From contig CALCJD010000083.1 of the NCBI GenBank assembly GCA_937960895.1, positions 1 to 12,066 of the forward strand: a DNA stretch of 12,066 nt, given 5' to 3'. A program made the position numbers and the translations under genes. Shown in pieces: positions 6,153 to 12,066 of the stretch. The notes beneath the pieces are model-generated. The model ran no database searches, was not told the origin of the DNA, and saw only the letters and a list, made by a program, of their open reading frames with translations. Numbering within the stretch: the first letter of the stretch is position 1; each line of letters begins with the position of its first letter. Origin of the DNA: an uncultured Spartobacteria bacterium. GTDB taxonomy: Bacteria > Verrucomicrobiota > Verrucomicrobiia > Chthoniobacterales > Terrimicrobiaceae.

Positions 6153-6805
6153 AAGCGCTCATCATTGTGGATCTGCAGAACGACTTCGTGGCCGGCGGCG
6201 CACTGGCCGTTCCGGGCGGGGAGGGGATCGTTCCGCTGGTCAACGAACTGCAAAAACATTTCGACCTCATTCTGGCCACACAGGACTGGCATCCGCCGGA
6301 CCACGGCAGTCATGCCAACAATCACCCGAACGCCCGTCCCGGCGACATCGTCGAACTCGCCGGGCGTCCGCAGATTCTCTGGCCGGCCCATTGCGTGCAG
6401 GACACGCCGGGCGCGGATTTTGTGCCCGGACTCGATCGGAGCCGCTGGGATGGGGTGTTTCAGAAGGGCGTGGTGCGGCACGTGGACAGTTACAGCGGCT
6501 TTTTCGACAACGGGAGGGAGCACGACACCGGCCTGGCGAAATACCTCGGGGAGCGCGGCGTGACGGATGTTTACCTCGTCGGTCTCGCCACGGACTATTG
6601 TGTGAAATACACCGCGTTGGACGCGGTTTCGCTCGGATTCCGCACGCACCTCATCGCCGACGCCTGCCGGGCGGTGAATCTCAAACCCGGTGACGGGGAA
6701 CGGGCCATCGAGGAAATGCAGGGAGCGGGCGTGGTCATCACACGCTCGGAGGAAATTCTCGGCCGGAAATTCGAAGGTCCCCGGAAAACAGATCATGGAC
6801 AATAA
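6149..6805 (+). CDS. pncA: Nicotinamidase
   Basis: A 218-residue isochorismatase-fold enzyme that deamidates nicotinamide to nicotinate, the substrate of the PncB encoded two genes upstream. The catalytic triad is visible: D8 in IVDLQNDF, K106 in FQKG and C151 in ATDYCVKYTA. The metal site is also present: D46 and H48 in TQDWHP and H81 in WPAHC. These positions track those of E. coli PncA closely. The N-terminus AGGALAVPGG is typical. The ATG overlaps the nrtR stop by 4 bases and the end overlaps the next gene by 11 bases, so the four genes are probably translated in a coupled way under NrtR control. Confidence 0.97.
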   Translation: MKALIIVDLQNDFVAGGALAVPGGEGIVPLVNELQKHFDLILATQDWHPPDHGSHANNHPNARPGDIVELAGRPQILWPAHCVQDTPGADFVPGLDRSRWDGVFQKGVVRHVDSYSGFFDNGREHDTGLAKYLGERGVTDVYLVGLATDYCVKYTALDAVSLGFRTHLIADACRAVNLKPGDGERAIEEMQGAGVVITRSEEILGRKFEGPRKTDHGQ

Positions 6806-7319
6806 AATTCTCATCCTCCACGAAGGCCGGTTCCTGCGGCTGGTCAGCAACAACACCTGGGAGTACGTCGAACGGAAGAGGTCCAGCGGGGTGGTGGCCA
6901 TCCTGGCGATCACGGACGAGAGGAAGGTTCTTTTTGTCGAGCAGTTCCGTCCGTCCATGGGGCGCGTGGTCGTCGAGATTCCCGCCGGTCTGGCCGGGGA
7001 CATCGCGGGGGCGGAAAACGAAGCGCTGGCGGAGGCCGCGCGGCGCGAACTCCTGGAAGAAACCGGCTACGAGGCGCGAGAGATGGAGTTTCTCATCGAT
7101 GGCCCGTCCTCTTCGGGGCTTTCAACGGAGTTCGTGAGTTTCTTTCGTGCGCGGGGCCTGACCCGCGTGGCGGAGGGCGGGGGAGATCCTTCGGAAAACC
7201 TCACCGTGCACGAAGTGCCGCTCGACTCGCTTGATGACTGGATCGCCGAACGGCGCGCGGCCGGACGTCTGGTCGACTGCAAGGTGTATTCGGCGCTTTA
7301 TTTTGCGAATCGGCCGTGA
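6795..7319 (+). CDS. nudF: Nudix hydrolase, probable ADP-ribose pyrophosphatase
   Basis: A 174-residue Nudix enzyme of the NudF/ADP-ribose pyrophosphatase type: WEYVERKRSSGVVAILAI, VLFVEQFRPSMGR, VVVEIPAGLAG, then RRELLEETGY at 83-92, and SSSGLSTEFVSFF. Catalytic residues E76, R84, E85, E88 and E89 are intact. The loop between G65 of PAG and E76 is five residues longer than the canonical G-x5-E. The likely reaction is ADP-ribose to AMP and ribose 5-phosphate. It overlaps pncA by 11 bases and is last in the NrtR operon. Because ADP-ribose is the known NrtR ligand, this enzyme could feed back on the operon. The substrate is inferred from family features; another nucleoside diphosphate sugar is possible. 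Confidence 0.85.
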   Translation: MDNKILILHEGRFLRLVSNNTWEYVERKRSSGVVAILAITDERKVLFVEQFRPSMGRVVVEIPAGLAGDIAGAENEALAEAARRELLEETGYEAREMEFLIDGPSSSGLSTEFVSFFRARGLTRVAEGGGDPSENLTVHEVPLDSLDDWIAERRAAGRLVDCKVYSALYFANRP

Positions 7320-7358
7320 GTTCGGCGAAAGCGTTCTCCTTGGAACGGCGGTTGGCGA

Positions 7359-7394
7359 CAGCCTGGGGCTGCCAGCGGAGGGCCTGCCCTCCGC
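7359..7394 (+). terminator. Two GC-rich hairpins after the NAD operon, possible terminator
   Basis: The first is CAGCC/GGCTG (7359-7371, 3-base loop). The second is a strong perfect stem GCGGAGGG/CCCTCCGC (7375-7394, 4-base loop). They start 40 bases after the pyrophosphatase stop. No T-run follows, so they are not a classical intrinsic terminator; they may stabilise the 3' end or aid Rho-independent release weakly. Confidence 0.4.
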
Positions 7395-7498
7395 GCGCAT
7401 TGCCCGCCGTTGGCCCGGGCCCTGAGTTTGAGCCCATCGACGAAGGAAACATGTTCGCGGGTTGCCACGCCGACGGACCCGGCTTAGACTGGAAAGGC

Positions 7499-7783
7499 AT
7501 GAGCAAGACTCCCTTCGAATCCTTCGCCTCCGGTGTGGAGAACCTGTCCGAAAGTTGCTGTGTTTGTCTGGAAGACTGTGAGGAGCGGATCCGTCAGGAA
7601 CCCTGGACGAGCGTCCTGATTGCCGGCGCCATCGGGTATTTGCTGAATTTCCTGCCGGTGGGCCGGATGGTCGGCGCGTTTGTTCGCGCGCTGCTCTATT
7701 TGGTGAAACCGGCCTTGATCGTTTTGGGCGTGCTGAAACTTGTCTCCTGCTTTTCTGAATGTAAGTCTCAGAAAGAGAGTTAG
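7499..7783 (+). CDS. Small membrane protein with two predicted helices, function unknown
   Basis: A 94-residue protein. Residues 1-38 are hydrophilic and cysteine-containing (SCCVCLEDCEERIRQEPW). Two hydrophobic stretches follow: WTSVLIAGAIGYLLNFLPVG and ALLYLVKPALIVLGVLKLV. The end is short and polar. The RxxPWxSVLIAGAIGYLL pattern recalls the C-terminal anchor of ElaB/YqjD/DUF883 proteins, but the second helix and the cysteines do not fit well. The ATG at 7499 is preceded by GGA; an in-frame ATG at 7451 with AAGGA close upstream would add 16 residues. It stands alone between the NAD and mla operons, with 166 bases to mlaE, so it may or may not be cotranscribed with either. Confidence 0.65.
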   Translation: MSKTPFESFASGVENLSESCCVCLEDCEERIRQEPWTSVLIAGAIGYLLNFLPVGRMVGAFVRALLYLVKPALIVLGVLKLVSCFSECKSQKES

Positions 7784-7856
7784 ATAGCCAAATACAAGGT
7801 TGTGGGTTCCCGCCCTTCGGGGTGGTTGTCCGGGGCCGGTCGGATCCGCCCTTCCA

Positions 7857-7880
7857 CCCGGCCGGGCGACCGGGCTTTTT
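7857..7880 (+). terminator. Weak terminator-like hairpin before mlaE
   Basis: CCCGG (7857-7861) can pair with CCGGG (7870-7874) over an 8-base loop, followed by CTTTTT. The stem is only 5 bp, but the T-run is one of few in this GC-rich window. It could end transcripts from the small membrane protein gene. Confidence 0.3.
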
Positions 7881-7949
7881 CCGGGAGGCGGACCGGTTGA
7901 TTGGTCCCAACCGACAGAGCATTGCACAAGGCGGGGCTTCCTGCCATGA

Positions 7950-8735
7950 ATGCGCCCGATGCTCCACCTGCTCGGCCGGCAAACTCTTCGCATCGTCATG
8001 GGTTTTGGCGACTTTGCGTTGTTTACCGGAAGGTCTTTTCGCGCCGCCGCCCATTCCCGCCGTCTGATCCGGCGGGTCTGCCGGGCGATTTATGAACAGG
8101 GGACGCTTTGCCTGCCGGTTATTCTGATCGTCGGGCTTTTCACCGGACTCGTTTTGGGTCTGCAGGGGTATTATGTTCTCAACCGATTCGGTTCCGAAGG
8201 GCTGCTGGGCGCGCTGGTTTCGCTTTGCCTCGTGCGGGAAATGGCGCCGGTTTTGGCCGCGCTGATGCTGATCGGTCAGGCGGGATCGGCGCTTGCGGCG
8301 GAGCTGGGCATCCAGCGAAACAGCGAGCAGATCGTCGCCCTGGAAACCATGGGCGTGAGCAGTCACGGCTATCTGGTCGCACCCCGCCTGCTGGCCGCTC
8401 TGGTGGCGTTTCCCCTGCAGACGGCGCTGTTTGTGGCGGTCGGTTTGTGGGGGGGCAGCCTCTCCGGATCCCTACTGCTGGGCGTCGAGTCGGGGCTTTA
8501 TTGGTCGTCGGTGGAGGAAGCCGTGCGGTCCCGTGACGTGAGGGAATGTTTTCTGAAGGCGGCGACGTTCGGGCTGCTTGCCATCAGCATCTGCGCCTAT
8601 CACGGCTTTCATGCGGACCGCTGTCGATCCGCCACCGGCGCACGGGCGGTCAGCGCCGCCACCACCCGGGCGGTGGTCCATTCCTGCATCATGGTGTTGG
8701 TGGCCGATTACGTCATCACTTCGTTTCTCGTCTGA
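7950..8735 (+). CDS. mlaE: MlaE-type permease of the phospholipid-transport ABC complex
   Basis: A 261-residue inner-membrane permease of the MlaE/YrbE family. The conserved core is REMAPVLAALMLIGQAGSAL followed by AAELGIQRNSEQIVALETMG, close to E. coli MlaE. Hydrophobic segments include LPVILIVGLFTGLVLGLQGYY, the core just named, ALVAFPLQTALFVAVGLWGG, and a C-terminal span ending VLVADYVITSFLV. Known role: the membrane part of MlaFEDB, which moves phospholipids between inner membrane and periplasmic MlaC. The ATG at 7950 was chosen; one at 7959 is also possible. It is first of mlaE-F-D-C-A, and mlaF begins 3 bases after its stop. Confidence 0.95.
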   Translation: MRPMLHLLGRQTLRIVMGFGDFALFTGRSFRAAAHSRRLIRRVCRAIYEQGTLCLPVILIVGLFTGLVLGLQGYYVLNRFGSEGLLGALVSLCLVREMAPVLAALMLIGQAGSALAAELGIQRNSEQIVALETMGVSSHGYLVAPRLLAALVAFPLQTALFVAVGLWGGSLSGSLLLGVESGLYWSSVEEAVRSRDVRECFLKAATFGLLAISICAYHGFHADRCRSATGARAVSAATTRAVVHSCIMVLVADYVITSFLV

Positions 8736-8738
8736 ACC

Positions 8739-9542
8739 ATGGAAGCCGTCGCCACCGATCTCCTTCTTCAGGTCGAGGATTTGCACAAGAGCTTCGAAGA
8801 CCGCCGGGTGCTCAAGGGGGTGAATTTCGAGGTGCCGCGGGGGAGCCTCTTCACCGTGCTCGGTCCCAGCGGTGCCGGAAAATCCGTTCTTCTCAAATGC
8901 ATCGCGCAGGTGCTTTCGCCCGACGCGGGTACCATCCGGTTCGCCGGGCGCGAGCTGGGTGAGGAACAGGCCGCCGCACGGAGGGATTTCCAACGGCGGA
9001 GCAGCTTTCTTTTTCAAAACAACGCCCTCTTTGATTCGCTGACCGCCCTCGAAAATGTGGCCCTCCCGCTTGAGCAGACGACGCGCCTGTCCGATCGCGA
9101 GATCCGCGAGCGAAGCCTGGAAGCCCTGCGTCAGCTGGAGATCGAGGACTCGGCGGCGCTTTATCCCAGCCAGCTTTCCGGGGGCATGCAAAAACGGCTC
9201 GCGCTGGCGCGGGCCATCGTCACGCGTCCGGAACTGGTCTTCTTCGACGAGCCGACCGCCGGCCTTGACCCGCTGCGGCGCAATGCGGTGTTCACCATGA
9301 TCGCCCGCTACCAGCGGCAGTTCGGCTTCACGGCCCTGGTGGTGACCCACGACGTGGCCGAGGCCCTGGTGGCCAGTGATCGGGTGGCGCTGCTGGACCA
9401 GGGGCGGATTTGTTTTGAGGGAACGCCGTCGGAATTTTCCGCCTCCTCCCACCCCGTGGTGCGAAGCTTCCGGGACAGCGCCGAAGCGCTGGGCCTGGCC
9501 ATCGCCGCCATTCGCCGTCCCCCCCCGTTTGACCAGTCATGA
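8739..9542 (+). CDS. mlaF: MlaF-type ATPase of the phospholipid-transport ABC complex
   Basis: A 267-residue ABC ATPase, the length of E. coli MlaF. All motifs are intact: Walker A GPSGAGKS at 42-49, Q-loop in LFQNNALFDSLTALENV near 93, signature LSGGM at 146-150, Walker B LVFFDEP at 166-172, and the switch histidine H204 in VVTHDV. It powers lipid movement through MlaE. It starts at an ATG 3 bases after mlaE and overlaps mlaD by 4 bases (ATGA), so it belongs to the same unit. The neighbours make the Mla assignment firm; alone it could be any MlaF/Ttg2A/MkL-type ATPase. Confidence 0.95.
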   Translation: MEAVATDLLLQVEDLHKSFEDRRVLKGVNFEVPRGSLFTVLGPSGAGKSVLLKCIAQVLSPDAGTIRFAGRELGEEQAAARRDFQRRSSFLFQNNALFDSLTALENVALPLEQTTRLSDREIRERSLEALRQLEIEDSAALYPSQLSGGMQKRLALARAIVTRPELVFFDEPTAGLDPLRRNAVFTMIARYQRQFGFTALVVTHDVAEALVASDRVALLDQGRICFEGTPSEFSASSHPVVRSFRDSAEALGLAIAAIRRPPPFDQS

Positions 9543-10015
9543 AAAAGACCAATCTCGAGCTTCTTGTCGGCCTCTTTGTTTTGCTGGGTCTGGCCGCCGT
9601 GGCCTACCTGACCATCAAACTCGGATCCGGATCCCTGCTGGGTGGCGACACCTATTTGATCGAAGCGCGTTTTGCCAATGCCGGCGGCATTCGCGCGGGC
9701 AGCAATGTCCAGGTCGCGGGAGTGACGGTGGGCCGCGTGGAATCCGTGCGCATGGATCCCGCCGACTTCAGCGCCATTGCCACGCTGCGGATCATTTCGT
9801 CGGTGCGCCTGCCCACCGACACCATGGCGTCCATCAAAACGTCTGGACTGATCGGAGACAAATACGTAAGCCTGTCCCCCGGCGCGGACGAAACCACCAT
9901 GGAGCCCGGGACACGAATCATCCTGACGGAATCCGCCGTCGATCTGGAGTCCCTCATCGGCCGGATGGCCTTCGGCAGCGTGGACAAGGAAACCGGCGAA
10001 CAGCCCGCGCCATGA
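9539..10015 (+). CDS. mlaD: MlaD-type MCE-domain lipid-binding protein
   Basis: A 158-residue protein with one N-terminal membrane anchor (LELLVGLFVLLGLAAVAYL) and one MCE domain at about 37-115 (FANAGGIRAGSNVQVAGVTV, then MASIKTSGLIGDKYVSLSPG). The end (SAVDLESLIGRMAFGS) resembles the E. coli MlaD region just after the MCE domain; the unstructured tail is shorter. Known role: a hexameric ring on the periplasmic side of MlaFE that receives or delivers phospholipids. It overlaps mlaF and mlaC by 4 bases each. Confidence 0.95.
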   Translation: MKKTNLELLVGLFVLLGLAAVAYLTIKLGSGSLLGGDTYLIEARFANAGGIRAGSNVQVAGVTVGRVESVRMDPADFSAIATLRIISSVRLPTDTMASIKTSGLIGDKYVSLSPGADETTMEPGTRIILTESAVDLESLIGRMAFGSVDKETGEQPAP

Positions 10016-10599
10016 ACATTCGCCCCATTGTTGCCGTTCTGTTTGCCCTCCTGCTGGGTCCGGCCCTTGCGCCCGCCGGGGCGACGGACCAGGCGGAGAA
10101 ACGCCTGAAGGAGGCGGTCGACGAGGCCATTGCCATTGCCAGCCGCGCGCCCTCCCATGCGGCTCTGGCGGAGGAGCTGCGTCCGGTGTTGATTCGGGCC
10201 ATCAGCTTTGAAGCCATGACGCGGCGGGCGGTGGGACCCGGATGGAGACAATTCACCGACGCGCAGCGGAAAAAGGCCACCGCTCTGTTTACGACCCTGA
10301 TCATTCGCAATTACTGCGGCAAGTTCACCCTCGGGGAGCGTCCCGTGGTCAAATACAAACCGGGCGTCGAACCCGCGCCCGGCCGCGTGGAAGTGCCGAC
10401 CACCATTCTCTACAAGGGCAGCCATTATGCGGTGAATTACCGCCTGGAAGCATCCGAGGGCTGGCGCATCACCGATGTGCAGGTGGAGGGAGTCAGTCTC
10501 ATTGCCAATTACCGTGCCCAGTTTGATGCCCTGTTCAAAAAAGGCGGAGCCGAAGCCGTCCTGAACTCCCTTTCCCAAGCCGTGGCTTCCTCCAAATGA
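10012..10599 (+). CDS. mlaC: MlaC-type periplasmic phospholipid-binding protein
   Basis: A 195-residue protein with a signal peptide (MNIRPIVAVLFALLLGPALA, probable cleavage near residue 24 after an Ala-rich stretch). The mature part fits the MlaC/Ttg2D family: ISFEAMTRRAVGPGWRQFTD, ALFTTLIIRNYCGKF, and GSHYAVNYRLEASEGWRITD followed by VQVEGVSLIANYRAQF. Known role: a soluble shuttle carrying one phospholipid between the MlaA-containing outer-membrane complex and MlaFED. The start is the ATG overlapping the mlaD stop, and the end overlaps mlaA by 4 bases. It reads open upstream of this ATG, but the signal peptide fixes the start. Confidence 0.93.
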   Translation: MNIRPIVAVLFALLLGPALAPAGATDQAEKRLKEAVDEAIAIASRAPSHAALAEELRPVLIRAISFEAMTRRAVGPGWRQFTDAQRKKATALFTTLIIRNYCGKFTLGERPVVKYKPGVEPAPGRVEVPTTILYKGSHYAVNYRLEASEGWRITDVQVEGVSLIANYRAQFDALFKKGGAEAVLNSLSQAVASSK

Positions 10600-11396
10600 A
10601 TTCGCCCCTCTCCCTTCTGACGACCGCGCTGTGTTTGTCCGTCCTGACGTTTTCGGGCTGTGCCGCCGGCAAGCCGCGGAAAAGTCCGCCGGGCCCGGAT
10701 TCCGTCGCCGTTTCCGGAACGAGGGATGGCAAGACGGCGGTGTCTGCGGATGATGATCTGGGTGAATATGAGCTGGTGAGGATCCCCGATCCGATCGAGC
10801 CGATCAACCGGGGCACCTTCTGGTTCAACCACCAGTTGTACCGCTATGCGCTGCGTCCGATTTCGAAGACCTACGAAAAAGTGGTACCGCGCCCGGCCCG
10901 CCAGGGGATCCGCAATGTTTTCCGAAACGTCGAGTTTCCCGTGCGGTTTGTGAATTACACCCTGCAGGGCAACTTTGCCCGTGCCGGCCAGGAAACCGGC
11001 AAGTTTTGTGTCAACACCGTGCTCGGCGTCGGCGGTCTCATGACGCCCGCGGAAAAGTTTCCGCTCCTTGCCAATGTACCTCCCACCGACACCGGTCTGA
11101 CCTTTGCCAAATGGGGCATCGGCCACGGTTGTTATCTTATGATTCCCGTCATTGGTCCCCGCAGCGCCCGCGACACCGTCGGCCTGGCGGGAGACTGGGC
11201 GCTCCATCCGCTCACCTGGGTGGGCTTTTTCTACGGCACCTGGGCCTGGACCATTCCGGTCTCCGCCGGCAACACCCTCGCCGTGATGCCGGAAAAATTC
11301 GACCTCTATGACACCGCCACCGAAAACGCGGTGGACCCCTATGTCGCCATGCGCACCGGGTATTTCCAGTATCGGAACGAAGCGGCCAAACGCTGA
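10596..11396 (+). CDS. mlaA: MlaA (VacJ) outer-membrane lipoprotein
   Basis: A 266-residue lipoprotein with a type II signal peptide: hydrophobic stretch then LTFSGC, lipidated at C22. The mature part opens with a roughly 40-residue low-complexity linker before the VacJ domain. The domain has the conserved DPIEPINR motif at 65-72, NRGTFWFN, and LGVGGLMTPAEKF. Known role: MlaA removes phospholipids from the outer leaflet of the outer membrane and passes them to MlaC. It starts on the mlaC stop (ATGA) and ends the operon. In E. coli mlaA is unlinked, so this arrangement puts the full route in one transcript. No T-rich terminator is seen in the following 120 bases. Confidence 0.95.
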   Translation: MNSPLSLLTTALCLSVLTFSGCAAGKPRKSPPGPDSVAVSGTRDGKTAVSADDDLGEYELVRIPDPIEPINRGTFWFNHQLYRYALRPISKTYEKVVPRPARQGIRNVFRNVEFPVRFVNYTLQGNFARAGQETGKFCVNTVLGVGGLMTPAEKFPLLANVPPTDTGLTFAKWGIGHGCYLMIPVIGPRSARDTVGLAGDWALHPLTWVGFFYGTWAWTIPVSAGNTLAVMPEKFDLYDTATENAVDPYVAMRTGYFQYRNEAAKR

Positions 11397-11490
11397 AGCC
11401 CTTTCCACAAGGTCGGGGTCGATGTGCCCCCGGGCCCCGTCGCGTCAACGGGACATCCCGGCAAAGCGCCAAGGCGCGCCAATCCCATAG

Positions 11491-11509
11491 CCCGGCTCGA
11501 AGGGCCGGG
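11491..11509 (+). other. GC-rich hairpin downstream of mlaA
   Basis: CCCGGC (11491-11496) pairs with GCCGGG (11504-11509) over a 7-base loop. It is followed by a purine run (GGAGGGGG), not T, so it is not a classical terminator. The purine run could instead be the ribosome binding site of the small gene starting at 11523. Confidence 0.3.
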
Positions 11510-11522
11510 GGAGGGGGATGGA

Positions 11523-11765
11523 ATGCCGCCCGAAAGCTGCGACACCCCCCTCTGTCGCGTTCCTTCGGACCGCTTGTTTGACGAGGCCTCATTCGCGCCC
11601 GCATCGGGGTTCTCGGCCATTGTCTTCAATGTGGCCGACGATGTCGGCGAGATGGACTACGAAACAGGGACCCTCACCATTCACACCCGTGCCCGGGCCG
11701 GAACGGGTGCGATGCTTGGACCGGCCTCCGTGTTGGTCATGACCAAGCGCCGGAACCGGCGCTGA
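11523..11765 (+). CDS. Small hypothetical protein (80 residues)
   Basis: The frame is open upstream to 11424, but the ATG at 11523 has a strong purine-rich ribosome binding site (GGAGGGGG, 6 bases away). Codon third positions are GC-rich as in the surrounding genes. The product is not recognised. Residues 30-80 look like beta strands (GFSAIVFNVADDVGE, then GTLTIHTRARAGTGAMLGP) and the end is strongly basic (TKRRNRR). The strand pattern loosely recalls the C-terminal part of PrcB-like domains, but that is too weak for a call. No signal peptide or membrane segment is seen. It lies between mlaA and a convergent surface-protein gene. It could be a remnant of a longer gene or chance coding. Confidence 0.45.
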   Translation: MPPESCDTPLCRVPSDRLFDEASFAPASGFSAIVFNVADDVGEMDYETGTLTIHTRARAGTGAMLGPASVLVMTKRRNRR

Positions 11766-11797
11766 GGAAGGCGCGAGCCGATCGGTGCCCGCCTTCC
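11766..11797. terminator. Hairpin between convergent genes
   Basis: A perfect 8-bp stem GGAAGGCG/CGCCTTCC (11766-11773 and 11790-11797) encloses a 16-base loop that holds the palindrome CCGATCGG. It begins right after the stop of the small ORF and lies 67 bases beyond the stop of the convergent surface-protein gene. There is no T-run on either strand. Bidirectional transcript-end function is inferred from position. Confidence 0.35.
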
Positions 11798-11864
11798 CCA
11801 AGAAGCTCTCTTCAGGGTTTCCGGCCGCGCGGGGGCGTTTCGCGGGGTCGGGTTCCGCTCCCCG

Positions 11865-12066
11865 TCAATTCACCTCCGCCGTGATGGAGATCGGAACGGA
11901 GAGGCCGTTGGCAAGGCGCACCAGAACGACCGCTTCGCGTTGTCCGGCGCTCAGACCGGCGGTGTTCACGCCGAAGGTGAGAACCGTCGTGGAGTTGTTC
12001 GACAACGTGCCCGACGTCGGCGTGACATAAAGCCAGGTGGCGTCGGAGTTTTTGCGCACGCGGTAG
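11865..12066 (-). CDS. C-terminal end of a BACON/Ig-like surface or secreted protein (runs off window)
   Basis: Only the last 66 or so codons are present; the reading frame stays open to the right edge. The fragment (DATWLYVTPTSGTLSNNSTT, then VNTAGLSAGQREAVVLVRL, ending SVPISITAEVN) follows the pattern of BACON and related Ig-like repeats: W-L-x-V-x-P-x-S-G-T-L, then N-x-x-G-L-x-x-G, then a final strand. Such domains occur in large extracellular proteins, often repeated. There is no C-terminal sorting signal in the visible part, so the protein ends in the Ig-like domain itself. The rest of the protein and its function cannot be seen. Confidence 0.7.
   Translation of the reverse strand, partial: YRVRKNSDATWLYVTPTSGTLSNNSTTVLTFGVNTAGLSAGQREAVVLVRLANGLSVPISITAEVN

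Noticed and set aside
7320..7498. Possible gene extension upstream of the small membrane protein
   Set aside because: The open frame continues left but has no family features and crosses two strong hairpins; only starts at 7451 or 7499 are plausible.
7122..8366. 414-codon minus-strand open frame across the pyrophosphatase, the small membrane gene and mlaE
   Set aside because: Crosses several intergenic regions and lies opposite recognised genes; Arg/Pro-rich, no motifs.
8472..9452. 326-codon minus-strand open frame opposite mlaE and mlaF
   Set aside because: Antisense to clear ABC transporter genes; no family features.
1..12066. CRISPR arrays, tRNAs, insertion sequences, prophage genes
   Set aside because: No regularly spaced repeats, tRNA-like cloverleaf, transposase motifs or terminal inverted repeats were seen by eye on either strand.

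Overview
This is a GC-rich stretch of a Gram-negative (diderm) bacterial chromosome. The double membrane is implied by a complete-looking Mla phospholipid-transport operon with a lipoprotein MlaA. Nothing in the sequence fixes the taxon. The gene set and the BACON-like surface protein at the right edge would fit Verrucomicrobiota (Opitutales-like), but that is a low-confidence guess. No rRNA, tRNA, CRISPR array or insertion sequence was seen.

Left edge (1-1160): the N-terminal 229 codons of a type I restriction HsdR-like nuclease/helicase run leftward off the window. A small XRE-type repressor is transcribed divergently. Two nearly identical 15-bp operator-like repeats lie between them, and a good intrinsic terminator closes the repressor gene.

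Middle left (1157-3711, minus strand): holA (DNA polymerase III delta), then nrdR, an unnamed protein with an apparent stand-alone ATP-cone domain, and a HIT-family nucleotide-binding protein. The last three are joined by 4-base stop/start overlaps. A perfect -35 hexamer at the end of holA, with a NrdR-box-like sequence filling the promoter spacer, suggests an internal, autoregulated nrdR promoter.

Middle right (3990-7394, plus strand): an NAD salvage operon, pncB - nrtR - pncA - ADP-ribose pyrophosphatase, with every junction overlapping. A 7-bp-arm inverted repeat just before pncB has the GT-N7-AC core of NrtR operators. The circuit is self-contained: salvage enzymes, the Nudix-derived repressor, and an enzyme likely to destroy the repressor's ligand, ADP-ribose. 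A two-hairpin region follows.

Right (7499-11396, plus strand): a small two-helix membrane protein, then mlaE-mlaF-mlaD-mlaC-mlaA, nearly all with 4-base overlaps. mlaA, which is unlinked in E. coli, is inside the operon, and no mlaB is present. The window ends with a small unidentified ORF, a hairpin between convergent genes, and the C-terminus of a BACON/Ig-like surface protein on the minus strand.

The most interesting points are the ATP-cone-only protein coupled to NrdR with its putative autoregulatory promoter, and the compact NrtR circuit. No wholly new system is evident; most genes belong to known families.
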